A stretch of 64,000 bases of DNA from Prevotella sp. (GCA_017410365.1 JAFQQY010000033.1:1-64000), one strand, 5' to 3'. Counted from the stretch's first letter, positions 33,939 to 45,189 are shown. Made by a program: numbers and translations. Notes: generated by a model not told the origin, from the letters alone.

Positions 33939-34607
33939 ATGGAATTCATGGAAGAACTTGAAACCTTTGAAGCAACACTGATTGATGCCAGTGACATCGG
34001 AAGTCTTTTGATTAGATTTCTGTTCAACGCCATTTTTATATGGTTTGTAATCCACAAACTGTATTACCCAAAGAGTCAGCGCAAGGACTATTACTTTACG
34101 TTTGCCGTCATCAGCGTCAGCATCTTCTTCCTTATCTATCTGCTGGGAGGAGTGAAGATAAAGGTTGGATTCGCACTCGGTCTCTTTGCCATCTTCGGCA
34201 TCATACGCTACCGAACGGAGTCGATGAACGTGCGAGAAATGACTTATCTCTTCACTATCATTGCCATGACCGTGGTCAATGCCCTCGGCGTAACGCTCAG
34301 CTATGGCGAATTGTTCCTTACCAACCTGATATTCATCGTCTGCATACGTCTGGCTGAGAACCAACCATGGCTGAAGCATGTGTCGGAGAAATTGGTCATG
34401 TACGACCGCATTGACCTCATAACACCTGATAAGCGCGAGGAGATGATGGAAGATCTGCACAAACGCCTTGGCGTAGACATTAAGAAGGTTGAAGTGGGAG
34501 CTGTCGATTTCCTTCGTGACATTGCCATGATAAAGGTATATTATGACGACCCGCACGAGACAAGCAACACCGTAAACAAGATAATGAAATTTCCGAAGGA
34601 AGGATAG
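33939..34607 (+). CDS. DUF4956 membrane protein
   Basis: The gene encodes 222 residues with about four membrane segments (LLIRFLFNAIFIWFVIHKLY, YYFTFAVISVSIFFLIYLLG, VGFALGLFAIFGIIRYRTES, then YLFTIIAMTVVNALGVTL) and a cytoplasmic C-terminal domain of about 70 residues (MEDLHKRLGVDIKKVEVG). The family commonly travels with VTC-domain proteins and may move or anchor the polymer product. It starts 8 bp after the VTC gene. Between it and the next gene is a repeat-containing spacer. Confidence 0.85.
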   Translation: MEFMEELETFEATLIDASDIGSLLIRFLFNAIFIWFVIHKLYYPKSQRKDYYFTFAVISVSIFFLIYLLGGVKIKVGFALGLFAIFGIIRYRTESMNVREMTYLFTIIAMTVVNALGVTLSYGELFLTNLIFIVCIRLAENQPWLKHVSEKLVMYDRIDLITPDKREEMMEDLHKRLGVDIKKVEVGAVDFLRDIAMIKVYYDDPHETSNTVNKIMKFPKEG

Positions 34608-34740
34608 GAGAAGTAAGCAAGTTGACGAGTAAACAAGTTAACAAGTTGACAAGTAAATTGTTTTTGTGTTTCTTGGTAAGCGTCAACAGAATCAAACAAC
34701 TCGTCAACTTGTCAACTCGTCAACTTATAAACTAAAAAAT
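34608..34740. repeat. GTTGACAAGTTGACGAG-type repeat spacer
   Basis: The spacer carries both orientations of the dispersed repeat (GTTGACGAGTAAACAAG at 34621, CTTGTCAACTCGTCAACTT at 34707), able to form a long stem. It creates a false 25-codon extension of the next gene with the peptide TTRQLVNSST. Confidence 0.7.
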
Positions 34741-35463
34741 ATGAAGATAAGACAAATATTCATAGCTTTTGCTTTGGCAGCAGCGACATTGCCAACAATG
34801 GCACAGAGTCTTTGGACAACTGTAGAGGCAGAGAAAAAGATTGTAGGTAACTTGGGCGCATACGCCGAACTGGAGTACCGCACACATGACGGAATGGAAT
34901 CGACAGAACGCTTTTCGGGAACCTTAGGGTTGGAATACAAGATATTCAAGTTCTTGAAGGCAAATGCCGGTTATTCGTATATCCACCAGCAGACGGAGGA
35001 TGAGGTGACGAAGAAAGGCAACTTCATTCCTGCTTATTGGCAACCGCGCCATAGAGGGTTCTTTGCTCTTACAGGCAGCTATAAGTGGAAGAACTTCGAG
35101 TTCTCGCTCCGTGAGAGATACCAATATACTTATCGCACCGAGCAATCGGTGGATAAGTTTGACGAGGATGGCGACCGCAAGGCCGACGAACTGGTGGAAG
35201 GTAAGGGAAAACACATCTTGCGCTCACGTCTTGAGGTGGAATACAAGATAAAGAAGTGCGACATCACTCCATTCATATCTTACGAGCTTTACAGCGGATT
35301 GCAGGAAGCGATGGCAACCGACAAGATGCGCTACACTGTGGGTGCGTCATACAAGATAAACAAGAAACATTCTGTAAACGCTTACTACCGCTATATCGAC
35401 CATAGCGACGATGACGAATCGGCTGGTCATATCATAGGTATTGGATATAAAATTAAATTGTAA
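34741..35463 (+). CDS. DUF2490 outer-membrane beta-barrel protein
   Basis: The gene encodes 240 residues from MKIRQIFIAFALAAATLPTMA, a Sec signal peptide; the longer frame from 34666 reads through repeat DNA and is rejected. The mature part alternates as in a small outer-membrane barrel (SLWTTVEAEKKIVGNLGAY, FSLRERYQYTYR, YTVGASYKINKKHS) and ends in a typical barrel strand IIGIGYKIKL. Family DUF2490 has no firm function. It sits 3 bp before the next lipoprotein gene and may provide an exit or anchor for the VTC/DUF4956 product. Confidence 0.82.
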   Translation: MKIRQIFIAFALAAATLPTMAQSLWTTVEAEKKIVGNLGAYAELEYRTHDGMESTERFSGTLGLEYKIFKFLKANAGYSYIHQQTEDEVTKKGNFIPAYWQPRHRGFFALTGSYKWKNFEFSLRERYQYTYRTEQSVDKFDEDGDRKADELVEGKGKHILRSRLEVEYKIKKCDITPFISYELYSGLQEAMATDKMRYTVGASYKINKKHSVNAYYRYIDHSDDDESAGHIIGIGYKIKL

Positions 35464-35466
35464 ATT

Positions 35467-37203
35467 ATGAAAAAGAAATATATCTACTTGTTGCTTTCGG
35501 CATTCGTTGCCTGCAACATCGCTTGCTCTTCATCGGATGATGATGAAGAAGTAGTGCCGCCACCTCCAACACCTGAACAAGGTGAGGGAGAAAAGCCTGA
35601 ACCGCCGACTCCGCCAGTTGAAGACGGCGACGACATACCTGCCTATGACTATGACATAGTGCAGTGGAACGGTGAGAAGGCTGACGATGCCGCTAACGAC
35701 AAACCAAGCTATGACGTGGACTTGTATTACGAGGCAAACGCTTTCTCTAACATCGTTGAGGTGATATATGATGGCAACAAAGCCACTGTAACCTCAACAA
35801 GCAGTAAGATAAAATACAATGTTACCGACGCTTACGTAACTATCGACCTGCTTACCAATCTGGTGAAAAACACCGAGATTATAGTTAGCGGAAAGAGCGA
35901 CGACGGCGGACTGAAGATTTACGGCAAAAACAAGTATAAGCTTACGATGAACGGTGTTGAACTGTCGTCAAGACGCGGACCTGCCATCAACAACCAGAAC
36001 AAGAAAGCGCTGTTTGTACACTTGAATGAAGGTACGACAAATATCCTGAAAGACAGCACTATTTATGTTGACGATGCTCACTATGTGGAGACAACGGCAG
36101 CCGAGGAAGACCGCAAGGGTTGCTTCTTCAGCGAGGGCAACATGGTGTTCAGTGGCACTGGTGTATTGCAAGTGGCTGCAAGATATCGCCATGGCATAGC
36201 TACCGACTCATGGCTGTACACTCGTCCTGGTGTAACCATCGCCATAACCGAGGCAGCCAAGAACGGCATCCACGTTAAGGGTGACATCGACGACAATATG
36301 GGCGTGAAGATTGCGGGCGGACTCATCCACACCTGCATTGCGTCTCCTGCCGGCAAGGCTATCAAGACCGACCACAGCGTAGAGATAAGCGGCGGCAAAC
36401 TGGTATTATGCACAACAGGCGACGCTATCTACGACGCCGAAACCAACGACTTGTCATCAGCTGCCGGCATCAACAGCGACGGTGCCGTAACCATCAGTGG
36501 CGGTAATGTTACGATAAAGAGCAAGGGTGCTGCCGGCAAGGGCATTAATGTCACTACCGACCTGACCATCAGCGGTGGCGAGGTATTCGTGGCCACAACA
36601 GGAAACCGCTACGAATATTCTACCGAGCTCACCTCTTCGCCAAAGGCGGTAAAGACCGACGGCAACATAACCTTCAGTGGCGGTAAACTTACCATTGCAG
36701 CTACAGGCAAGAGCGACGGCGCAGAGGGTTTGGAGTGCAAGAAGACACTAAGCATCAGCGGTGGCGACATCAATGTTTATGCTTACGACGATGCCATTAG
36801 TGCTACTGAGCAACTGACTATAAGCAACGGAACGGTTTACACCTATTCAAGTGCCAACGATGGTATTGACGTCAACGGCATACTGACCATCGACGGCGGA
36901 ACCGTTACTGCCATCGGCGGACAAGTTCCTGAGGGTGGCATCGACGTTGACGTAAATGGCAAGTTCTTGATTAACGGCGGCACTGTAGTTGCACTTGGTG
37001 GCATGATGGAGCAACAGCCTGATGCAGCCGGCAAGCAGAGCAGCGTAATAGTAAACAACCTGAAAATAAACAAGGGCGACAAACTTATAGCAAAAGATGC
37101 TAGTGGTAAAGAAATCATTGCCCTTGCATCGCCCCGCACATTCAGCGAGAGCAGTATATGTATGAGTGCCACAGGCATTGCAACAGTAGAAAAGGCGGAA
37201 TAA
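35467..37203 (+). CDS. Cthe_2159-like carbohydrate-binding lipoprotein
   Basis: The gene encodes 578 residues. The lipoprotein signal is KKKYIYLLLSAFVACNIAC, followed by an acidic and proline-rich spacer (SSSDDDEEVVPPPPTP) as in surface lipoproteins. From about residue 95 there is a right-handed beta-helix with many ISGG turns (AVTISGGNVTIKSKG, LTISGGEVFVATTG, TLSISGGDINVYAYDD). This is the pattern of Cthe_2159-type calcium- and polysaccharide-binding proteins (DUF4353). It ends the VTC operon. In other bacteria this set often includes a CotH kinase; here CotH is missing from the operon. Confidence 0.85.
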   Translation: MKKKYIYLLLSAFVACNIACSSSDDDEEVVPPPPTPEQGEGEKPEPPTPPVEDGDDIPAYDYDIVQWNGEKADDAANDKPSYDVDLYYEANAFSNIVEVIYDGNKATVTSTSSKIKYNVTDAYVTIDLLTNLVKNTEIIVSGKSDDGGLKIYGKNKYKLTMNGVELSSRRGPAINNQNKKALFVHLNEGTTNILKDSTIYVDDAHYVETTAAEEDRKGCFFSEGNMVFSGTGVLQVAARYRHGIATDSWLYTRPGVTIAITEAAKNGIHVKGDIDDNMGVKIAGGLIHTCIASPAGKAIKTDHSVEISGGKLVLCTTGDAIYDAETNDLSSAAGINSDGAVTISGGNVTIKSKGAAGKGINVTTDLTISGGEVFVATTGNRYEYSTELTSSPKAVKTDGNITFSGGKLTIAATGKSDGAEGLECKKTLSISGGDINVYAYDDAISATEQLTISNGTVYTYSSANDGIDVNGILTIDGGTVTAIGGQVPEGGIDVDVNGKFLINGGTVVALGGMMEQQPDAAGKQSSVIVNNLKINKGDKLIAKDASGKEIIALASPRTFSESSICMSATGIATVEKAE

Positions 37204-37584
37204 GTCTGGACTAAACATACGTCGAATACATAGTTTGTTTTTATCTTAAAACAACGAATTACACTAATTAAACGAATTGCTTTTCAATATAATTGATTCG
37301 TGAAATTAGTGTAATTTGTGGTTTATTTATGTATGTATTTTTGTCAAAACCACAACTACGAGTTGATGAGCAAATGCGAATAATTACACGAATTAAACGA
37401 ATTGCTTTTCAATATAATTAATTCGTCAAATTCGTTTAATTCGTTGTTTATTAAAGTATGCCTTTTATCAAAGCCACAACTACGAGTTGATGAGCGAATG
37501 CGAATAATTACACCAATTAAACGAATTGCTTTTCAATATAATTGATTCGTAAAATTAGTGTAATTCGTGGTTTCAAAACGAATT
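37204..37584. repeat. Three tandem copies of a long imperfect palindrome
   Basis: About 70-bp palindromic units lie at 37254-37323, 37382-37448 and 37505-37573, each with a common core AATTGCTTTTCAATATAATT. Between them the phrase CCACAACTACGAGTTGATGAG is repeated. The palindromes could act as bidirectional terminators between the converging genes, but three copies exceed that need. Related AATTAAACGAATT palindromes occur at 39280 and 58810-58980. No gene is present. Confidence 0.75.
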
Positions 37585-38202
37585 TCAATTTAAAAATATC
37601 ACCAATACACTCAGTTGGATAATCAGAATTACAGGTACAACAGTTTTATACACTCCCTTTTTGTAAAGAAGCAAATCAATGAAATAGGCAACAGCCAATA
37701 TCAAAAGATATACAGAGTCTGATGATGATGTTTCAAAGAATCCAAATAAAGAAGCGGCACTACAAATCAATTGCAAAGCAAATAAAATCTGCACTACCCA
37801 ATGATTGAATATTGCACGATAATACTCTACTGGCAAATTGTTGAAGTCCTTTTTAAATACAGCAATCAATTCAAAAACGGCAATAGCAAGAATCAGCCAC
37901 CAGAAACTGACTGTTGATAGCGGGGCAGTTGAATAATATATCTGAAGACCAACAACAGATATAGCAATGTCAAGCAAAGCATCTTTCGGGCTGTCGGTCA
38001 TATAGTTAATAAACTGAGACTTGTCGATATTATACACACGTGCAGCACATATCACCCACGAAGCAAAAAGTAAAAAAATAAGTACTACATTTGTGTAGAA
38101 CATCTTGTCTGAAGATTCCACAACTGGGAGCACTGCTATCAGCAGCAAGGCAATACGCGGAAACACCGACTTTGCCATCAAAGCAAATTTATCAAAATTC
38201 AT
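37585..38202 (-). CDS. Unknown multi-pass membrane protein
   Basis: The gene encodes 205 residues with about six hydrophobic segments (FPRIALLLIAVLPVVE, FYTNVVLIFLLFASWVICAA, LDIAISVVGLQIYY, FWWLILAIAVFELIAVF, then VQILFALQLICSAASLFGF and LLILAVAYFIDLLLY). No family was recognised. It has its own short upstream spacer with a GTACCTTTGCA-like promoter box on the minus strand near 38237-38247. Confidence 0.7.
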   Translation of the reverse strand: MNFDKFALMAKSVFPRIALLLIAVLPVVESSDKMFYTNVVLIFLLFASWVICAARVYNIDKSQFINYMTDSPKDALLDIAISVVGLQIYYSTAPLSTVSFWWLILAIAVFELIAVFKKDFNNLPVEYYRAIFNHWVVQILFALQLICSAASLFGFFETSSSDSVYLLILAVAYFIDLLLYKKGVYKTVVPVILIIQLSVLVIFLN

Positions 38203-38313
38203 TGTCGTAATTTTAGTTTATTGTTGATTATGTTTGCAAAGGTACAATAATAATAGCAGATTGCAAAATATTGAGTTGGTAATCTGCTATATAAAGACAA
38301 TTAATTATATTTT

Positions 38314-38862
38314 CTAGAATCTCAAACCTAACGATACGTAATATCCGCTATAGTTAGAGAAACCTTCATTACGATAATCGCGGAACTTATAACCGATGCC
38401 TATCACAGGCGTGATGCCCCTCTTGCTGCTCTCGCCATACCAATAGATACCTGCTGAATATGTAGTGTTCTTTAAGTCTGTGCTGTTTACTGTTGTTGTA
38501 ACATCAGCCCTTAGCTCGAAATTGTTGAAATCCTTTGATTTCGGAAACAGTTTGAATCCAAGACCACCACCAATATTAATTGCTTTGTTGTAATCAACCG
38601 TCATTCCGTTCTTCGGCACAAAATGGTCAGCCTGACCTATGGCATGGATAGATAATCTGTTACCGATACTGTAGTTCAAATCAAGTTTTGCACCGAATGG
38701 CATCATTTTCTTGAATGGAGAGCCTGCCTCAAAAGATGTTTCAAGATGAAGCGGGTCCAACCAACTCTTTGTAGTTTCCTGAGCACTTGTGTTCTGGCTG
38801 AAAGCACAGAAAATCAAACAGCACATAATGGCTTTGATTGTAATTCTTTTAAATGGTTTCAT
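38314..38862 (-). CDS. Small outer-membrane beta-barrel protein
   Basis: The gene encodes 182 residues. A signal peptide (IMCCLIFCAFSQNTSA) leads into amphipathic strands (LDLNYSIGNRLSIHAIG, FELRADVTTTVNS, TYSAGIYWYGESS) and a C-terminal aromatic strand GYYVSLGLRF typical of proteins inserted by the Bam complex. The family is unknown. A stand-alone gene with a TACTTTTGCAG box on the minus strand near 38895. Confidence 0.7.
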   Translation of the reverse strand: MKPFKRITIKAIMCCLIFCAFSQNTSAQETTKSWLDPLHLETSFEAGSPFKKMMPFGAKLDLNYSIGNRLSIHAIGQADHFVPKNGMTVDYNKAINIGGGLGFKLFPKSKDFNNFELRADVTTTVNSTDLKNTTYSAGIYWYGESSKRGITPVIGIGYKFRDYRNEGFSNYSGYYVSLGLRF

Positions 38863-39403
38863 AACTTATTATAAATTAAAATTTTTAAAGATGCTGCAAA
38901 AGTAAGCAAATCAAATATGTTAATCGCGAGTTTCGTAATAATCCAATGGCAATTTAACTCGTTAAAGTACAAATTACCATTGGTTAAGTTAATATTCAGT
39001 TAAATTAATATCGGTTTATCTTTTTCAACTTTTCTACCAAAGCCTTAAAAAAACAATAAACCACGGCCCCGAAAACCACTTGGCAATTACAAGTTTTCTA
39101 CAAATATCTTGTAATCCGATTACACGCACCGTGTAAAACCATTACAAGCACCGTGTAAAACTATTACAAGCACCGTGTAAAAACATTACAACGCCTTTGT
39201 AGGTGAGTTACAAAGGCGTTGTAATACATTAATTTCTTGTTGTCTTATTTCTCCTTCTGACAGTCAACAGTGAGATTAATTCGCTTAATTCGTTTAATTA
39301 TTCGCATTTGCTCATCAACTCGTAGTTGTCGTTAAAAATATCAGTCTTTATGTCTAAAACAACGAATTTAACGAATTCTCATTTGTCTTTATGTCAAAAC
39401 AAA
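38863..39403. repeat. Gene-free stretch with short palindromic repeats
   Basis: Three copies of ATTACAAGCACCGTGTAAAA (39119-39181), the first with ACACG in place of ACAAG, precede a strong hairpin at 39185-39225 (ATTACAACGCCTTTGTA with TTACAAAGGCGTTGTAAT). An AATTAAACGAATT-type piece follows at 39270-39330. A comparable array built on GTATAC lies at 55562-55628. I found no coding frame. Confidence 0.7.
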
Positions 39404-41551
<2,148 letters not shown>

Positions 41552-41560
41552 TTATTGTTT

Positions 41561-41578
41561 TTTTTTTGGGGGGGGGCT
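41561..41578. repeat. T-run followed by G-run between malQ and the GH97 gene
   Basis: A run of T directly followed by a run of nine G lies in the 73-bp space upstream of the GH97 start. A similar T-run/G-run lies at 63781-63798, upstream of bcp's neighbour. Such tracts slip easily and could vary expression. Confidence 0.5.
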
Positions 41579-41612
41579 AGGATTCCTAGGGGTTCCTAAG
41601 GTTTAGCTGGAT

Positions 41613-44435
41613 TTACCTCCCGCTCAACCTAATCATATCGCGCATCTCGTTGTTGAAGTCGTTGGCTTCAAGGAGCTGTTCGATAGTGAGGTGCATGCGA
41701 TAACGCCAGTAGTGGCGCGGGTTGGCAGGGATGTTGATACGCTCGGCATTGGCATCTGGCAACCTGAGCTGTTCGTCAAGAGACAGCCAGTCTTGCAATG
41801 ACAGCAAGCAAAGCATTGACGGACACATCAGATGACGCACGACAATCTCCTTGGCAAGCCATCCCGGCAGCGGATGAGGAGCACCACCGCCACGATGCAA
41901 CACATTATTATAATATTTCTGTGCACGTTCTTTGTCCTCGTCCCACCATTGGCGAAGAGTTGACATGTCGTGGGTTGAGATGGTGCATACCGAGCGGTAA
42001 GGGTTGCGAGACAGACGGCCGAACTCAACCTGAGGGTCTTTAGGCATTGACTGAATCTCGAGACTCAGTATGCGCAACTCATTCATCACCCATGGCACGC
42101 AATCGGGCACCATACCGAGGTCTTCGGCGCATACAAGCATGCGGGTAGCTTCGCAGAGGCGTGGCAGTTTCTTCATCGCCTCCTGATACCAGAACTGGTT
42201 GTTGCGACGATAGAAATAGTCAACATACAGACGGTCGAAAGCCTGCTTGTCGCAGTCGTAAAGAGTCTCGTAGATATAATCGCTCTGCACTCCGATGCGC
42301 GGATGATACATATTGCCTCCCTTGCGGTCGCGAACAAAGAGCACATTGCTGATAAGCGAGTAGAGACCTTCTTTTATTTCAGTTGAGAAGTTGACGAGTT
42401 GACAAGTTGACGAGTTGGTTGTTTCAGTTGACGAGTTGACGAGTTGACGAGTTGACGAGTTAGTTGCACCTGAAGGTGATGTCTGAACTCCTACACTCCT
42501 ACACTCCTTAACTCCTACTCTCTTGAAATACTCCTCCACCTTGCGCTGTGTGTCAAACTCAGGCTTCATGGCATAGCGGCCATCGGATGTAGGCACGAGG
42601 AAATGGTTGCGCACTGCATCTGCTTGTTCCTTGAAAATACGCTCCAGCACCCAATCGGTGATAAACGGCTTGGTGAAGAACTCCTCTTGGAACTTCAGTC
42701 CGTAACTCTCTATCTCCTCCGGTGACATGGCAAGCGATGGCGAGAACTGTCCGAGCAGTCCGTGAACGGCATCAATAGGAATCTCCCAGATGCGGAAGAA
42801 ACCGAGCACGTGGTCGATACGATAGGCATCGAAGTACTCTGCCATCTTTCGGAAACGGCGCACCCACCATGAACAACCGTCTTCGAGCATCACATCCCAG
42901 TTGTAGGTTGGGAAGCCCCAGTTCTGACCGTTCACCGAGAATGCATCAGGTGGTGCTCCTGCCTGGCCGTTCATATTGAAATAGCGTGGTTCTACCCATG
43001 CCTCAACACCGTCGCGACTGATACCGATAGGAATATCGCCCTTGAGCAGTACCTGCTTTGAACGTGCATACTCGTGAGCTGCACGCATCTGGGCATCGAG
43101 GTTGAACTGTACGTAGTACCAGAAGTCAGGGGTAGTTAACGAGTTGTTATTTTCAGTTGACGAGTTGACGAGTTGACGAGTTGACGAGTTGCTTGATTCA
43201 GAAGGCAATGCCTGAACTCCTTCACTCCTACACTCCTTCACTCCTACATTCCTGATATACTCCTCATCCCTCTTAACACTAAACTCTGCGTATGGCACAA
43301 GCCACTCTTGGTTCTGCTCGAAGAACTGCTTGTATGCCTTTGTTCGCTTTACCTTGTTCCATTCCTGTGCAAAGAGTTCACCAAGATATGCCATCTTGGC
43401 GTTGTTCACACGCTCATAATCAATCTGCGGCAGCGCATTCAGTTCAATGCGCAACTGCTCGTAGTAGTTGCGACGTGCAGCATCCTTAAGCTCAGGCAAC
43501 TGGCGCAAATCGGTATATTGCGGATGCAAGGCATAGATGCTTATGCTGTTGTAAGGATAAGAATCTGTCCAGGTGTGAGTGATGTTGGTGTCGTTGATAG
43601 GCAGAATCTGAATAGCCTTCTGCTCCGTAAGTGCAGCCCAGTCAACCATCTTTTTCAGGTCGCCGAAGTCGCCCACGCCAAAACTGCCCTCACTACGCAA
43701 AGAGAACACCGGGATAACCGTTCCGGCGCACTTCCAAGGGTAGATAGAGAAATGAGCCTGTTCCAATTCATAGACCACCGTTTCTCCCTTTTTCAGTTCT
43801 GGAATAATGAGAGTGCGGTTCTGCCCGTTTTCCCACATCAAGGTAACATCGTTATCGTCGTTTAGGACAACGAACTTAAATTCAACAAGCGGACGTGAGA
43901 ACTGGTTTGCATCAAGTATTATCATCCATTCCTTTGACTGCTGTTCATACATAGGCAGCGCCTTCAGTGCTTCCCAATTGCCTAAAGAAGCATCGTCGCC
44001 AATCAAAGCCAATCGCTCACCGGCACGCAACTGCGGAGCACGTGTCTTCAGAATTATCGCGCTCGAACACTTCTTGCTTTCCATCTTTGCAGCATTGTCG
44101 CACTGGTCGAAAGCAGAGCTGTAGAGATAAGAGTCGTCGGGCACGTCTATCCAATAGTCGTAAGAAGCGCACATAGCATCTTTGGCGGCAACAGGCATAA
44201 GACGGTGGGGAGCCACCAACCACTCATGGCGCAACTCAACACCGTCATGAACCACACTATAATAATAGTTAATATGCTCGCCTGCCTTCATCGTGCGACT
44301 AAACTGACACTGCCAGTTCTCGCCATCGTTGGTCTGCATAGCATATTGCTCTGTTGCTCCATTTTTATCAAAGACATTCAGCACGAGCTGTTCGCCAAAT
44401 GCCGTGCGATACTTAATATTGAATAGTAAATTCAT
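41613..44435 (-). CDS. malQ: 4-alpha-glucanotransferase (GH77) with repeat-peptide insertions
   Basis: The gene encodes 940 residues. Two N-terminal starch-binding CBM20-like domains (residues 1-120 and about 130-245) precede a GH77 barrel: SEGSFGVGDFGDLKKMVDWA, ILPINDTNITHTWTDSYPYN, VLLKGDIPIGI, catalytic Asp in FDAYRIDHVLGFFR, Glu in VCAEDLGMVPDCV and ISTHDMSTLRQWW. It is cytoplasmic disproportionating enzyme of maltodextrin use. At about residues 396-432 and 636-683 the protein carries translated intergenic repeats (VGVKECRS then NSSTRQLVNSST) that replace normal loop sequence without breaking the frame. A perfect GCAAACGTTTGC palindrome lies about 100 bp upstream. Confidence 0.9.
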   Translation of the reverse strand: MNLLFNIKYRTAFGEQLVLNVFDKNGATEQYAMQTNDGENWQCQFSRTMKAGEHINYYYSVVHDGVELRHEWLVAPHRLMPVAAKDAMCASYDYWIDVPDDSYLYSSAFDQCDNAAKMESKKCSSAIILKTRAPQLRAGERLALIGDDASLGNWEALKALPMYEQQSKEWMIILDANQFSRPLVEFKFVVLNDDNDVTLMWENGQNRTLIIPELKKGETVVYELEQAHFSIYPWKCAGTVIPVFSLRSEGSFGVGDFGDLKKMVDWAALTEQKAIQILPINDTNITHTWTDSYPYNSISIYALHPQYTDLRQLPELKDAARRNYYEQLRIELNALPQIDYERVNNAKMAYLGELFAQEWNKVKRTKAYKQFFEQNQEWLVPYAEFSVKRDEEYIRNVGVKECRSEGVQALPSESSNSSTRQLVNSSTENNNSLTTPDFWYYVQFNLDAQMRAAHEYARSKQVLLKGDIPIGISRDGVEAWVEPRYFNMNGQAGAPPDAFSVNGQNWGFPTYNWDVMLEDGCSWWVRRFRKMAEYFDAYRIDHVLGFFRIWEIPIDAVHGLLGQFSPSLAMSPEEIESYGLKFQEEFFTKPFITDWVLERIFKEQADAVRNHFLVPTSDGRYAMKPEFDTQRKVEEYFKRVGVKECRSVGVQTSPSGATNSSTRQLVNSSTETTNSSTCQLVNFSTEIKEGLYSLISNVLFVRDRKGGNMYHPRIGVQSDYIYETLYDCDKQAFDRLYVDYFYRRNNQFWYQEAMKKLPRLCEATRMLVCAEDLGMVPDCVPWVMNELRILSLEIQSMPKDPQVEFGRLSRNPYRSVCTISTHDMSTLRQWWDEDKERAQKYYNNVLHRGGGAPHPLPGWLAKEIVVRHLMCPSMLCLLSLQDWLSLDEQLRLPDANAERINIPANPRHYWRYRMHLTIEQLLEANDFNNEMRDMIRLSGR
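42379..42530. repeat. Dispersed repeat inserted in malQ, second site
   Basis: GTTGACGAGTTGACAAGTTG units and CTCCTACACTCCTACACTCC units, both otherwise intergenic families, are read in frame here as NSSTRQLVNSST and GVKECRSVGV. They add about 50 residues in a loop of the GH77 domain. Confidence 0.85.
43140..43250. repeat. Dispersed repeat inserted in malQ, first site
   Basis: The same two repeat families in the same order as at 42379-42530, here adding about 37 residues between the SVKRDEEYIRN and TTPDFWYYVQ segments. The frame is kept. Confidence 0.85.
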
Positions 44436-44532
44436 AGTCTTCAGCCGTTTATTTTAATATTAACGGAGGTAAAGTTACGAATTAATATTTTCCGCTACTT
44501 GTGATTAACGAATGTTTGCACAAACAAACGGC

Positions 44533-44544
44533 GCAAACGTTTGC
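44533..44544. promoter_or_regulatory. LacI-type operator upstream of malQ
   Basis: GCAAACGTTTGC is a perfect 12-bp palindrome of the CG-centred type bound by LacI/GalR regulators. It lies about 100 bp upstream of malQ and matches the site before the amylase at 55770 exactly. Confidence 0.7.
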
Positions 44545-44628
44545 ATCAATAGAAGTTAAATAAAAACAAAAAGGCTTTCATTCATCTGCTTTCATAATGC
44601 CCAAGCTCACGAGGCTGGCATATTACTT

Positions 44629-45189
44629 TCAGAATCTTATTGACAAATCCAGACTGCCCGGCGCTACGGCTACACTGAGCTTGTCAGTCTTAAACACCTT
44701 GCCACTGAGATAGTAACTTAATTCCGTGCCCATCACTCCTATGGCAGCACCTGTCGCAACATCATACCATCGGTGACGGTCTTTAGCCACGCGGTCGACG
44801 GCAACGAAAGTAGCTACGCCATATCCTGCAATGCTTACCCACGGAGAATAATGCCCGAACTCTTTATGCAGTGTATGGGCACCGGCAAATGCAAATGTTG
44901 CATGACCAGAAGGAAACGAATAGTTGTCGCTATGATCTGGACGCTCTTTCCTTATTACATGTTTTAATATCAGAGTCGTTCCGCCTGCAATGCCATAAGC
45001 TACTCCTGCTGAGAACCCCAGCTGCTCCCAACTCTCACTACGACTCTCCAGACCACAGGCTTTTAATATCAATACAGATGCCATCGGCGTATGCTCAAGA
45101 ACATCGTCGATGGCATCTGAATGCCGTTGCTGCGCGGAAGCACTATGCGCACAAAGGCAGATTAATATGTAAAGACAAAAACACTTCAT
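44629..45189 (-). CDS. PAP2-family phosphatase
   Basis: The gene encodes 186 residues. A signal peptide (FCLYILICLCAHSASA) precedes a short PAP2 domain. The three phosphatase motifs are KHVIRKERP, the PSGH motif in YSFPSGHATFAFAG, and VDRVAKDRHRWYDVATG with the catalytic His and Asp. Members dephosphorylate lipid phosphates such as undecaprenyl pyrophosphate or phosphatidylglycerol phosphate. The protein is short and has few membrane helices, so a periplasmic or outer-membrane position is likely. Its place inside the starch group may be incidental. Confidence 0.85.
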   Translation of the reverse strand: MKCFCLYILICLCAHSASAQQRHSDAIDDVLEHTPMASVLILKACGLESRSESWEQLGFSAGVAYGIAGGTTLILKHVIRKERPDHSDNYSFPSGHATFAFAGAHTLHKEFGHYSPWVSIAGYGVATFVAVDRVAKDRHRWYDVATGAAIGVMGTELSYYLSGKVFKTDKLSVAVAPGSLDLSIRF

